Positions 1 to 7,968 of a DNA stretch of 64,000 nt are shown piece after piece. The stretch comes from Alkalihalobacterium sp048323755. GTDB taxonomy: Bacteria > Bacillota > Bacilli > Bacillales > Bacillaceae_F. The notes under the pieces were generated by a model. It worked only from the letters and a program-made list of their open reading frames with translations. It ran no database searches and had not been told where the DNA came from. How positions within the stretch are numbered: position 1 is the stretch's first letter; each line of letters begins with the position of its first letter. Both the position numbers and the translations under genes were made by a program. Location: the NCBI RefSeq assembly GCF_048323755.1, contig NZ_JBLWFS010000009.1, positions 62,001-126,000 of the forward strand, written 5' to 3'.

Positions 1-396
1 GGACTCTTTACTATGAATTAAGTATAGAAACCACTCTTTGGCCTTTTCATAATTTTGGACGTATAAGTATGAATAAGCGAGATATAATTTGACAATAGGA
101 TGTCGATGGGCCTTTATTTCTTTAAGAAACTCTTCAATTGCTTGATGATATAAATCCAATTCAAAGTAGGAAGTGCCTTTTGAGGAATAACTAGTGCACT
201 CATAGCTAAAATTTTTAATCTCATCTTTTAAGACATGTAATTCTTCGTCCATTTCAACCCATTTATCTAAAACGGCTTCGTTTAATTTTGCTAGTTCATT
301 GATGTAGTCATTACGTTCATTTTCCCCAATTTTCTTCCAATTGTTTTTCAATTGTTCCATCATCATTTCCCATTGTTTAATTTCTATTTTTTGCAT
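1..396 (-). CDS. TPR-like protein, 3' part outside window
   Basis: An open frame of 132 codons runs from an ATG at 396 to the window edge without a stop, so the C-terminus is missing. The start MQKIEIKQWE is preceded by AGGGGGGA at a normal distance. The first 70 residues are charged and likely helical. Residues from about 78 on (KGTSYFELDLYHQAIEEF, then LYLAYSYLYVQNYEKAKEWF) have the spacing of tetratricopeptide helices. It follows panD by 77 bases on the same strand. Its ribosome binding site lies in the second arm of a 13-bp inverted repeat, so its translation may be coupled to the end of the pan transcript. The exact family is not recognised. A helical repeat protein is an inference from periodicity. 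Confidence 0.75.
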   Translation of the reverse strand, partial: MQKIEIKQWEMMMEQLKNNWKKIGENERNDYINELAKLNEAVLDKWVEMDEELHVLKDEIKNFSYECTSYSSKGTSYFELDLYHQAIEEFLKEIKAHRHPIVKLYLAYSYLYVQNYEKAKEWFLYLIHSKES

Positions 397-400
397 AAAA

Positions 401-455
401 AATCCCCCCTCATAGATGCTGTTATCCAACAGTTTTCTTCTAATGAGGGGGGATT
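401..455 (-). terminator. Terminator-like hairpin covering a ribosome binding site
   Basis: Arms 401-413 and 443-455 are perfect 13-bp inverted repeats (AATCCCCCCTCAT / ATGAGGGGGGATT). A small inner hairpin lies at 419-432 (CTGTT ATCC AACAG). Read on the minus strand, the last arm runs into TTTT and then the ATG at 396. The structure therefore looks like an intrinsic terminator for panBCD whose closing arm contains the AGGGGGGA ribosome binding site of the next gene. Confidence 0.7.
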
Positions 456-473
456 ATGTTAGTAATAGTTGCC

Positions 474-857
474 TTACAAAACAGTCGAAGCAGGCTCTGT
501 ACCAATCATTTCAACTATTTCATTTTTTTCATTCATAATAGCGACTTTTGGTTCATGTTCTAATATTTTTTCTTCAGCCACAAGTGCATATGCAATAACA
601 ATGATTACATCATCTTCTTGTACGAGTCGCGCTGCAGCACCATTTACACAGAAAACTTTGCTTCCTCTTGGACCAGCAATTACATAGGTCTCAAAGCGTT
701 GACCATTATTATTATTTACGATTTGAACTTTTTCATTTTCAAGAATATTAACTTGATCCATAATATCTTCATCAATTGTAATACTACCTACATAATTTAA
801 GTTGGCCTCAGTGACACGGGCACGGTGGATTTTTGATTTCATCATTGTACGAAACAT
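474..857 (-). CDS. panD: Aspartate 1-decarboxylase precursor
   Basis: PanD makes beta-alanine from L-aspartate for pantothenate. It is a pyruvoyl enzyme that matures by self-cleavage between Gly24 and Ser25. Starting at MFRTMMKSKIHRARV, the protein is 127 residues, the usual family length, and the VGS cleavage site falls at 23-25. An upstream TTG at 887 would add ten residues, but AAGGAGG sits between the two and fits the ATG at 857. The NGAAARL motif near residue 71 is typical. It is the last gene of panB-panC-panD, 46 bases after panC. Confidence 0.95.
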   Translation of the reverse strand: MFRTMMKSKIHRARVTEANLNYVGSITIDEDIMDQVNILENEKVQIVNNNNGQRFETYVIAGPRGSKVFCVNGAAARLVQEDDVIIVIAYALVAEEKILEHEPKVAIMNEKNEIVEMIGTEPASTVL

Positions 858-903
858 TGTTTTGTTCTCCTCCTTGGTTCTCCCCAATTAAAAAATGCTC
901 AGC

Positions 904-1752
904 TTATTCTATATCTAATACGATATTATCAATTAATCGGGCTCTTGAATATTGTTGAGCAATGGCAATTATCACTTTTCCTTCCAATTGGTCAAGATGA
1001 TTTAGATCTGGATACGTTAATAGTTCAATGTAATCAATAGTGCCTGAACTACTTTTTTCTAAGAATGTTGTCATTTCTGCTTTAATGCGATCTGCCTTAC
1101 GATCCCCTTGGGCAATTAGGTCTTTTGCTAGTTGTAAACTGTCAAAAATAGATGTGGCTTCTTTTCTTTCCACTTCAGTTAGATTAACATTTCTTGAACT
1201 TTTGGCAAGACCATCTTCTTCACGAAGGGTTGGACAGCCGATTAGACTTACTTGTAAGTTAAAATCACGGATCATTTTTTCAATAACAGCTACTTGCTGA
1301 GCATCTTTCATACCAAAGTAAGCTCGATCAGGTGTAACAATATTAAATAACTTTAAAACAACTGTTGCGACACCATCAAAATGTCCTGGCCGGCTTTTTC
1401 CGCAAAGTACATCTACCCCATCATGAACGATGACCTTCATCGCTGACTCTGTCGGGTACATTTCTTTTACATTTGGGTAAAATAAAACATCAACACCAGC
1501 ATTTTGAGCTAATCGACTGTCACGTTCAAAATTTCTTGGGTATCGGTCAAAGTCTTCATTTGGTCCAAATTGTAGCGGGTTGACAAAAATACTCATGACA
1601 ACAAGGTCACATTCTTTTTGAGCTTGTTCTACAAGGCTCATATGTCCTTCATGCAGGAAACCCATCGTTGGAACAAAGCCGATAACGCTTTCATTTCTTT
1701 TTGCTTCCTTGATCAACTTTTGTAACTCTTGTACTGTTTCAACAATTTTCAT
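904..1752 (-). CDS. panC: Pantothenate synthetase
   Basis: PanC joins pantoate to beta-alanine with ATP in the cytoplasm, the last step of pantothenate synthesis. At 282 residues it has the normal length. The nucleotidyl-transferase motif PTMGFLHEGHMSL (HxGH at 34-37) and the later KSSRNVNL segment, the KMSKS equivalent, are intact, as are the pantoate-contacting FVNPLQFGPNEDF residues. The start is only three bases after the panB stop, so translational coupling is likely. Regulation is presumably through the structured leader in front of panB. Confidence 0.96.
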   Translation of the reverse strand: MKIVETVQELQKLIKEAKRNESVIGFVPTMGFLHEGHMSLVEQAQKECDLVVMSIFVNPLQFGPNEDFDRYPRNFERDSRLAQNAGVDVLFYPNVKEMYPTESAMKVIVHDGVDVLCGKSRPGHFDGVATVVLKLFNIVTPDRAYFGMKDAQQVAVIEKMIRDFNLQVSLIGCPTLREEDGLAKSSRNVNLTEVERKEATSIFDSLQLAKDLIAQGDRKADRIKAEMTTFLEKSSSGTIDYIELLTYPDLNHLDQLEGKVIIAIAQQYSRARLIDNIVLDIE

Positions 1753-1755
1753 TTT

Positions 1756-2592
1756 CTATTTTACGCCTCCATAAAGATGCGAGAGTTGTTCTTCACTCAT
1801 CGTAAACGTATGTTTCTCTTCTGGAAACTGCTTATTTTTTACTTCCGAAACGTAATCAGCAACCGCTCGTTGAATAACAGGTGAAAGGTCCGCGTACTTC
1901 TTCACAAACTTCGGAACAAATTCTCCACCGTAACCAATGACATCATGGTAAACTAACACTTGCCCGTCTGTGTTAGCACCAGCGCCAATACCAATAACAG
2001 GAATGGTCAGCTGTTTGCTAATAAATTCACCTAATTGTTTAGGTACACATTCAAGCACAAGTGCAATTGCCCCAGCTCTCTCTACTTTCTTTGCATCTTC
2101 TATGAGTTCATTTGCACTTTCTTTATCTTTCCCCTGAACCTTATAGCCACCCAGCACCCCTACGGACTGTGGAGTTAAGCCTAAATGAGCAACCACAGGG
2201 ACGCCTGCTTTTGTTAACATTCCAATCGTTTGAATAACTTCCCCATTGCCTTCAACTTTGACTGCATGTGCACCGCCTTCTTGCATAAGACGTTTTGCAT
2301 TATTCATCGTCTCACTAATGGAGCTATGGTACGTAAGAAACGGCATATCTGTAACGATAAACGTTTGCTTTGCACCTCGTTTTACTGCCCTTGTATGCAA
2401 GATCATATCCTCTAAGGTAACAGGAACGGTTGAGTCATAGCCCAATACTACCATACCGAGTGAATCACCGACTAGGATCATGTCCACACCAGCCTGTTCG
2501 ACTAACTTGGCTGATGGTGCATCATAAGCTGTTATCATCGCAATCTTTTCATTTGATACTTTCATCTTCTTAAAATCTGTTGATGTTTTCAT
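1756..2592 (-). CDS. panB: 3-methyl-2-oxobutanoate hydroxymethyltransferase
   Basis: PanB transfers a one-carbon unit from methylenetetrahydrofolate to ketoisovalerate, giving ketopantoate. The 278-residue protein keeps the metal ligands in VGDSLGMV (Asp43) and VTDMPF (Asp82), the substrate-binding VKVEGNGE (Lys112, Glu114) and the catalytic Glu181 in LECVPKQL. A strong AAGGAGGAG lies about six bases before the ATG, and that sequence can pair with an upstream GTTTCCTC. It is the first gene of the pan operon, preceded by a 289-base gap with a terminator-like hairpin. Confidence 0.96.
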   Translation of the reverse strand: MKTSTDFKKMKVSNEKIAMITAYDAPSAKLVEQAGVDMILVGDSLGMVVLGYDSTVPVTLEDMILHTRAVKRGAKQTFIVTDMPFLTYHSSISETMNNAKRLMQEGGAHAVKVEGNGEVIQTIGMLTKAGVPVVAHLGLTPQSVGVLGGYKVQGKDKESANELIEDAKKVERAGAIALVLECVPKQLGEFISKQLTIPVIGIGAGANTDGQVLVYHDVIGYGGEFVPKFVKKYADLSPVIQRAVADYVSEVKNKQFPEEKHTFTMSEEQLSHLYGGVK

Positions 2593-2851
2593 CGTTTCTC
2601 CTCCTTTTTTATAGAGGAAACTGAATAAACCGACAGGCTAAGATGTAAAAAATCCTTCTTTCCACACCGGAAGAAGGATTCAAAGGAATTATAAGTCAAC
2701 ACTGTCAAACAGTTGATCGGTTTAATTCATCCCTCTGTCCCAGTCCCTAAATGGATCAAGGCAGACTACATAAGTTTAAAATTGTGTATAAAAGTAGTTT
2801 AATCCAAAAGGTGCAGTTCTAATGGATACTGCCCATATCAAGAGTATAACA
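2593..2851 (-). promoter_or_regulatory. Structured pan operon leader with attenuator
   Basis: An extended -10 (TGT TATACT read on the minus strand, 2843-2851) could start a leader of about 240 bases before panB. A long-range pairing joins 2717-2728 (GAATTAAACCGA in the RNA) to 2623-2633 (TCGGTTTATTC) with one bulged base. It encloses a small hairpin (2701-2713, ACTGTTTGACAGT) and the terminator-like hairpin at 2651-2680, forming a three-way junction. GTTTCCTC can also pair around the panB ribosome binding site. No T-box core was found. A pan-type regulatory RNA is possible, but I could not match its conserved bases. Confidence 0.5.
2645..2680 (-). terminator. Intrinsic terminator or attenuator before panB
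   Basis: AATCCTTCTT (2651-2660) pairs perfectly with AAGAAGGATT (2671-2680), extended by CC/GG with one bulge. On the minus strand the stem is followed by six T. It ends birA transcription, serves as a pan attenuator, or both. Confidence 0.8.
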
Positions 2852-2881
2852 AAATGTAACAGATTTGTGATCAACTTTTCT

Positions 2882-3853
2882 TTATTTTATTTCAATATCT
2901 GCGGAATAAATTTGATGAACAACCTGCTCATCATCTTCTAGTAGAAGTACACCATCATCTGTAATGCCCTTAGCCACTCCCTCAATAGTTCCTTGTATTG
3001 TTCTTGCAATAATTCGCTTACCGAGGCTTATTGCATAACTTTCCCACTGTGGTTTGATCACATCAAAGCCTTCTAGGAGATAGTGCTTATACAATGATTC
3101 TAACTCATAGAAAACATTACTCATTAACTTCGCTCGACTAACTTCTTCACCTTTGGCAATCGCTAAAGAAGTGGCAATTTCACGAAGTTCAGATGAGAAC
3201 TGTTCGCGTTTATGATTTACATTAATTCCTATTCCAATGATGACAGAATGCACATAGTCAGGCTCTGATTGCATTTCTGTTAAGATGCCCACAATCTTTT
3301 TGCCGTTCAGTAGAATATCGTTTGGCCACTTAATACTACATTGTAAACCAGTCGTTTTCTCAATACCTCTTACCACTGCAACCGCAGCAAGCAGCGTTAG
3401 CTGAGGCGCTTTCTGTGGAGATACTTTTGGACGTAAAATAATACTCATTGAAATACTCGTCCCAATTGGAGAATGCCAAACTCGGCCTAACCTTCCTTTG
3501 CCTGATGTTTGTTCATCAGCAATTACTACATGTCCTTCGGCTGCTCCTTCTTGTGCTAAACGATGGGCAACCTCTTGTGTAGACGGTAGTGATTCATGAT
3601 AAGTAAGCTCTTGTCCAATTTTTTCAGTTTGTAAGTACACCTTTATTTCATGCGGTGAAATGGTATTAGGTCTTGTTATAATTCTATACCCTTTTCTTGG
3701 AACTGCCTCCACTTCATACCCGTTCTTACGAAGTTCCTCAATATGTTTCCAAATCGCCGTTCTTGAGCAACCTAGATTATTACTGATCTTTTCCCCAGAT
3801 ACAAAGCCATCCTCATTTTCTGAAAGCATCTCCAAAAGCTTGTCCTTCATCAT
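2882..3853 (-). CDS. birA: Biotin-protein ligase and biotin operon repressor
   Basis: BirA activates biotin with ATP and attaches it to carboxylase carrier domains. The bifunctional form also represses biotin genes. Residues 1-60 form the helix-turn-helix (KISNNLGCSRTAIWKHIEELRKNG), so this is the repressor type. The ligase core shows SGKGRLGRVWHSP (biotin/ATP loop) and KWPNDILLNGKKIVGIL, followed by the small C-terminal SH3-like domain. At 323 residues it matches B. subtilis BirA. It overlaps the end of cca by 41 bases. Either of two adjacent ATGs could be used, with GAGGGATATCA ahead of the first. Confidence 0.95.
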   Translation of the reverse strand: MMKDKLLEMLSENEDGFVSGEKISNNLGCSRTAIWKHIEELRKNGYEVEAVPRKGYRIITRPNTISPHEIKVYLQTEKIGQELTYHESLPSTQEVAHRLAQEGAAEGHVVIADEQTSGKGRLGRVWHSPIGTSISMSIILRPKVSPQKAPQLTLLAAVAVVRGIEKTTGLQCSIKWPNDILLNGKKIVGILTEMQSEPDYVHSVIIGIGINVNHKREQFSSELREIATSLAIAKGEEVSRAKLMSNVFYELESLYKHYLLEGFDVIKPQWESYAISLGKRIIARTIQGTIEGVAKGITDDGVLLLEDDEQVVHQIYSADIEIK

Positions 3854-5021
3854 TGATATCCCTCTCTTTCATTAGCCAAGCTATCATTTCTCTTGTATTA
3901 TTTGCAACCTTTTGTGCTAGTACTGCCTTTTCTACTTTTACTAGTAGACGTTCAATCCAAGCACCTTGCTCTTTCTGAAATGCCTGTACTAGTAACTGTC
4001 CATTTAGATTTAAGTCCCGGCGACTTTTTATAGGCAAGTTATTGTGCCATTTCATTAAGGATTGCTCAGTATGTACATGGTTTTCTTCCGGGTGTAAAGT
4101 GTAGAGTAATCGCCCTAATTTTAAGCTGTTTTCTAGACCGATTTTGTATATGAGTCCGTTTGTCCAGCCGTTGTTTCTATAAGTATTCAATGCTTCTTGT
4201 AACCGAACGACTTGATGAACAAACTGCTTTGACTTTTTTAAAGCCTTCAAATAACTTATTAGATCTTGTTCAGTTTGATCAACATATAAAAAGGCTGCCC
4301 AAACCTCTTCAAGTGACAAAAGTATTTCCAGCTTCATCGCAGCTAAATCTTCTAAAGCTTTCTCCTTACCTTTTAAAAATGAAATGTGCTGTGTTAAACC
4401 TGAAGATAACATGTAATGGAGGCCACGCGAAAACGTCCTTGCCTTTACTAGCTTTTCGAATTCAGTAACCGCTCTTTCAATTGCTGTTCTTTCAGTTAAA
4501 CCTCGGCACTTTGTAATTGCGTCAAATGTTTCCTTTTCAATTTCAAAGTTTAATTGACTACTAAAGCGACACGCACGAAGCATTCGTAACGGGTCCTCCA
4601 CAAAGCGTTCTACTCCATTCTCCACAGCACGAATTAATCGATTTTCAAGATCGTTATAAAAGTTGTATGGATCAATTAACTCCATTTTTTCATTCATGGC
4701 CATTGCATTAATAGTAAAATCTCGTTTCTGTAAATCTTCAGCTAAAGTACTTCTACCGTCAGAAACAGAACGATAAGTGGTTACTTCAAAAGACTGTTCT
4801 TCTAAACGTACAATAATCGTACCATGCTCTTTACCTAAAGGAATCGTTACCTCAAAAAGTTCTTCAATCCGCTCTACAGGTGCAGATGTCGTAATATCGA
4901 TATCATGAACCGGTCGTTGTAAGAGAAAGTCTCTGACTGCCCCCCCGACAAAATAAGCTTCATCGCCTTGTTGCTTTATCTTGTGAATAACTTTTGATCC
5001 AATTAAAAATAACGGTTCCAT
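3813..5021 (-). CDS. cca: CCA-adding tRNA nucleotidyltransferase
   Basis: This enzyme adds or repairs the 3' CCA end of tRNAs without a template. Class II signatures are in order: GGAVRDFLL, the metal-binding DIDITT, RDFTINAMAMN and ERFVEDPLRMLRACRF. I chose MEPLFLIG at 5021 because AGAGGGG lies the right distance before it; the in-frame ATG six codons upstream sits inside that ribosome binding site. This gives 402 residues, close to the B. subtilis enzyme. No C-terminal HD domain is present, as usual in Bacillus. It lies between bshA and birA in the conserved order. Confidence 0.94.
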   Translation of the reverse strand: MEPLFLIGSKVIHKIKQQGDEAYFVGGAVRDFLLQRPVHDIDITTSAPVERIEELFEVTIPLGKEHGTIIVRLEEQSFEVTTYRSVSDGRSTLAEDLQKRDFTINAMAMNEKMELIDPYNFYNDLENRLIRAVENGVERFVEDPLRMLRACRFSSQLNFEIEKETFDAITKCRGLTERTAIERAVTEFEKLVKARTFSRGLHYMLSSGLTQHISFLKGKEKALEDLAAMKLEILLSLEEVWAAFLYVDQTEQDLISYLKALKKSKQFVHQVVRLQEALNTYRNNGWTNGLIYKIGLENSLKLGRLLYTLHPEENHVHTEQSLMKWHNNLPIKSRRDLNLNGQLLVQAFQKEQGAWIERLLVKVEKAVLAQKVANNTREMIAWLMKERDINDEGQAFGDAFRK

Positions 5022-5035
5022 ACTGTTGCCCCTCT

Positions 5036-6163
5036 TCATCTGTTGAGAGTTGAATGATAAATATGCTCATATTGATCAACAATATCTTTTGAACTAAAAT
5101 GATCTAACACACGCTCACGTGCACTTACGCTCATTTGTTTATGCATCTCTTCGTCTGTTAATAAACTAATTGCCTTATCACTTATAGTCGATATATCACC
5201 GACTTCACATATGTATCCTGTTTTACCATCCTCAATTACTTCTGGAATCCCACCAATATTCGTTCCGATGACAGGAACCCCACATGCCATCGCCTCTAGT
5301 GCAACTAAACCGAAACTTTCTTTTTCAGATAATAAAAGTAATAAGTCAGAAATGGATAAAATCTCAGCTACATCTTTTTGACTACCTAAAAACAATACGC
5401 GCTCCTCAATCCCTAACTGTTTGACAAGTTGACAAGCAACAGTTAACTCGGGTCCATCACCTATTAACAGTAACTTTGAAGACAGATGTTCGTTAATTTT
5501 TGCAAAACTTAAAATAACGTCCTTTACTCGTTTAACAGGGCGAAAATTAGAGATATGAACAATAACCTTCTCCTCTTCAGCAATTCGATATTGCCTTTTA
5601 AGCTCAGTATTGTCTCTCTTATAATACACTCGCTCATCTATAAAGTTGTAAATCGTTTTAATGTCTTTATTTACGTCTAGCAGTTCTCCAGTTTGTCTCA
5701 CAAGATCATTTGAGACTGCCGTTACAGTATCAGACTGTTCGATCCCAAATCGAATAACTTCACTTAAAGAAGGATCATATCCTAAAACGGTGATATCCGT
5801 ACCATGCAATGTCGTCACAATCTTTAAATGGTCACCAACCATTTGTTTTGCTAAATAGGCACATATTGCATGAGGAACGGCGTAGTGTACATGAAGTATA
5901 TCTAACTTTTGCCTTTTGGCAACCTCAGCTATTTTACTAGCTAGAGATAAATCGTATGGAGGGTGTTTAAATACAGAGTATTGATTTACCTCTACTTCAT
6001 GAAAAAATATATTTGGATCAATTTTATCAAGACGAAAAGGAACGCTAGAAGTAATGAAATGAACTTCATGCCCACGTTCTGCTAGCAGCTTTCCTAATTC
6101 TGTTGCAATAACTCCAGAACCTCCGACCGAAGGATAACAACTAATTCCGATTTTTAGTTTCAT
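5036..6163 (-). CDS. bshA: N-acetyl-alpha-D-glucosaminyl L-malate synthase
   Basis: BshA starts bacillithiol synthesis by joining GlcNAc from UDP-GlcNAc to L-malate. It is a GT4 glycosyltransferase: the N-terminal CYPSVGGSGVIATELGK loop and the C-terminal ESFGLVALEAMACGVPVIG (EX7E) motif are intact. I start at MKLKIGISCY (6163, 375 residues) because GTGAGGAGACGT precedes it directly. In B. subtilis the deacetylase gene bshB1 lies between mgsA and bshA; here mgsA ends 30 bases upstream and bshB1 is missing, so the deacetylase must come from elsewhere. The bacillithiol disulfide reductase candidate ypdA is at the far end of the window. Confidence 0.94.
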   Translation of the reverse strand: MKLKIGISCYPSVGGSGVIATELGKLLAERGHEVHFITSSVPFRLDKIDPNIFFHEVEVNQYSVFKHPPYDLSLASKIAEVAKRQKLDILHVHYAVPHAICAYLAKQMVGDHLKIVTTLHGTDITVLGYDPSLSEVIRFGIEQSDTVTAVSNDLVRQTGELLDVNKDIKTIYNFIDERVYYKRDNTELKRQYRIAEEEKVIVHISNFRPVKRVKDVILSFAKINEHLSSKLLLIGDGPELTVACQLVKQLGIEERVLFLGSQKDVAEILSISDLLLLLSEKESFGLVALEAMACGVPVIGTNIGGIPEVIEDGKTGYICEVGDISTISDKAISLLTDEEMHKQMSVSARERVLDHFSSKDIVDQYEHIYHSTLNR

Positions 6164-6193
6164 ACGTCTCCTCACTTCTTTTGGCCTTTGGCT

Positions 6194-6586
6194 TTAATTT
6201 TTCTGTCTCCACTCAAGCTCTCCACGTTCAATTCCTTTTATTAAGATTTCTGCTGTAGCCATATTGGTTGCTAACGGTATAGAATGAACATCACAAAGAC
6301 GCAAAAGAGCACTTACATCAGGCTCATGAGGTTGTGCCGTTAATGGGTCTCTGAAGAAAATAATTAGATCCATTCGATTTTCAGCGATTAGTGCCCCGAT
6401 CTGTTGATCTCCTCCGTACGGACCAGATAAAAATCGCGTAATTTTCAAAGAAGTTGCGTCCATTATACGTTGTCCAGTCGTGCCTGTTGAAAATAATTCA
6501 TGCTCTTTGAAAATGTGTTCATAGGCAGTAACAAAATTGACGATATCTAATTTTTTTTGATCATGTGCGATAAATGCAATTCTCAC
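6194..6586 (-). CDS. mgsA: Methylglyoxal synthase
   Basis: MgsA converts dihydroxyacetone phosphate to methylglyoxal and phosphate, a bypass of lower glycolysis that relieves phosphosugar stress. The 130-residue protein has the catalytic Asp60 in SGPYGGDQQIG, with His8 in AHDQKKLD and His87 in TAQPHEPDV, plus the phosphate-binding STGTTGQRI loop. It is 11 bases after dapB, in the conserved Bacillus order dapB-mgsA-bshA, probably as part of one transcript from the mazG-like gene. Confidence 0.95.
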   Translation of the reverse strand: MRIAFIAHDQKKLDIVNFVTAYEHIFKEHELFSTGTTGQRIMDATSLKITRFLSGPYGGDQQIGALIAENRMDLIIFFRDPLTAQPHEPDVSALLRLCDVHSIPLATNMATAEILIKGIERGELEWRQKN

Positions 6587-6597
6587 TTTGATTTCCC

Positions 6598-7404
6598 CTA
6601 TTCAATAATATTTTCTAATCCATAAATTAACGTGTCCATTTTCATAACTGTTTCTACAGATAACTGAATACCAGGCATGAAGGATGTACGATTAATTGAA
6701 TCATGTCTTAACGTTAATGTTTGACCTTGTCCTCCAAAAATGACTTCTTGATGGGCCACTAATCCTGGTAACCGAACACTATGTATATGCATACCATCGA
6801 TAGTTGCGCCACGAGCGCCTGCTAATTCTTCTACTTCATCTGGGTGTCCTTGGACTTTTGAAGCTCGAACCTCCTGAATGAGTTGAGCGGTTTTAATCGC
6901 TGTTCCAGATGGAGCATCCAGTTTTCGGTCGTGGTGTTTTTCAATGATTTCAACATCAGGTAAGTATTTAGCAGCAGCCTGTGCAAACTTCATCATAAGA
7001 ATTGCACCGATTGCAAAATTTGGCGCAATAATGGCACCTAACTTTTTATCTTCAGCTACCTTTCTTAACTCATTTATATCTTGTTCACTAAAGCCCGTCG
7101 TCCCCACCACAGGTCGCACTCCATGATTAAAGGCAATTTCCATATGTTTTCGACCAAATTTGGGTGCTGTTAAATCTATAAGGACATGTGGCTCATGCTC
7201 AGCTAAACATACTGCTAGGTCCTCATAAACAGGAACATCTAATGCTGGCTGTCCTTCAATATCTTTTAATAACTTCCCGTTATTTTTTGAATCCACTACT
7301 GCCGCAAGCTGGAAATGCTCAGTTGCTGTCACCATTTTTACCGCTTCACTACCCATATTCCCTCTTGGCCCTGCAATAACAATCTTAATCCTGTTCTCTG
7401 TCAT
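6598..7404 (-). CDS. dapB: 4-hydroxy-tetrahydrodipicolinate reductase
   Basis: DapB performs the NAD(P)H reduction leading to tetrahydrodipicolinate for lysine, diaminopimelate and spore dipicolinate. The N-terminal nucleotide loop is AGPRGNMG (11-18). The catalytic EKHHDRKLDAPSGTA (His157-His158, Lys161, SGT at 166-168) is complete. Length 268 is normal. The ATG directly follows the stop of the MazG-like gene and has GAGGAGG just ahead, so the two are translationally linked. Confidence 0.95.
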   Translation of the reverse strand: MTENRIKIVIAGPRGNMGSEAVKMVTATEHFQLAAVVDSKNNGKLLKDIEGQPALDVPVYEDLAVCLAEHEPHVLIDLTAPKFGRKHMEIAFNHGVRPVVGTTGFSEQDINELRKVAEDKKLGAIIAPNFAIGAILMMKFAQAAAKYLPDVEIIEKHHDRKLDAPSGTAIKTAQLIQEVRASKVQGHPDEVEELAGARGATIDGMHIHSVRLPGLVAHQEVIFGGQGQTLTLRHDSINRTSFMPGIQLSVETVMKMDTLIYGLENIIE

Positions 7405-7740
7405 TTATGATTCCTCCTCTATTTTTGTCCAACGATTGGCATCTCTTGTTTTAAATTTTTCCATAACAAGTTCTAATGCCTCATCTAGATTAATATTTAA
7501 TGAATTAGCAAAACAAATAAGGACGAAAAAAAGATCGCCCATTTCTTGTTCCATAGAGCGCTCGTCTTCTGAATCTTTTTTCGGCTTTTCTCCGTAATAA
7601 TGATTCACTTCACGTGCTAGTTCACCTAATTCTTCTGTCATTCGTGCTAGCATCGCTAATGGACTAAAATAACCTTCCTTGAATTGACTTATGTATGCAT
7701 CTACTTCCTTTTGCATATCCTTCAAGCTTCGATCTTCCAT
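7405..7740 (-). CDS. ypjD: MazG-like nucleotide pyrophosphohydrolase
   Basis: This is a small all-alpha NTP pyrophosphatase of the MazG/RS21-C6 type, expected to hydrolyse NTPs or dNTPs to monophosphates. The metal-binding motif is visible as EELGELAREVNHYYG followed by QEMGDLFFVLICFANS. The start MEDRSLKDMQ (7740, 111 residues) is chosen because AAGGGG sits nine bases upstream. It is the first gene of the dapB-mgsA-bshA-cca-birA run and has its own promoter at 7761-7789. The physiological substrate is not known from sequence. Confidence 0.87.
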   Translation of the reverse strand: MEDRSLKDMQKEVDAYISQFKEGYFSPLAMLARMTEELGELAREVNHYYGEKPKKDSEDERSMEQEMGDLFFVLICFANSLNINLDEALELVMEKFKTRDANRWTKIEEES

Positions 7741-7760
7741 GCTCAACACCCCTTATATTC

Positions 7761-7789
7761 ATGTTAGCTAATTCAGGAGCATTTGACAA
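7761..7789 (-). promoter_or_regulatory. Sigma-A promoter for the ypjD-dapB operon
   Basis: On the minus strand TTGTCA (7784-7789) and TAACAT (7761-7766) are separated by 17 bases. Transcription would start only about 15 bases before the MazG-like gene, leaving almost no leader. Confidence 0.65.
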
Positions 7790-7888
7790 ATATTTATCGA
7801 ATAAAACATTTATTTCTATAGATCGTGGAATGATTTGATGTAATAACTACAACTTTTAACCTTTAGCGAGGATAATTTGATAACCAAT

Positions 7889-7917
7889 TTGCCCAAATAA
7901 TGCATATCCAGTATAAT
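7889..7917 (+). promoter_or_regulatory. Sigma-A promoter for the YitT-family gene
   Basis: TTGCCC (7889-7894) and TATAAT (7912-7917) are separated by 17 bases, followed by about 50 bases to the plus-strand ATG at 7969. It diverges from the ypjD promoter in the same gap. Confidence 0.7.
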
Positions 7918-7968
7918 ATTCGTGCGACACCCATTTGTATCCGCAATAATTAAAAAAGGACGTAAAAC

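Noticed and set aside
858..887. Longer panD starting at TTG 887
   Set aside because: The added ten residues cover the AAGGAGG that serves the ATG at 857, and the shorter form puts the cleavage site at Gly24-Ser25.
2593..2881. T-box leader before panB
   Set aside because: No specifier-loop or AGGGTGG-type T-box core was found in the leader; only a hairpin terminator and long-range pairing are seen.
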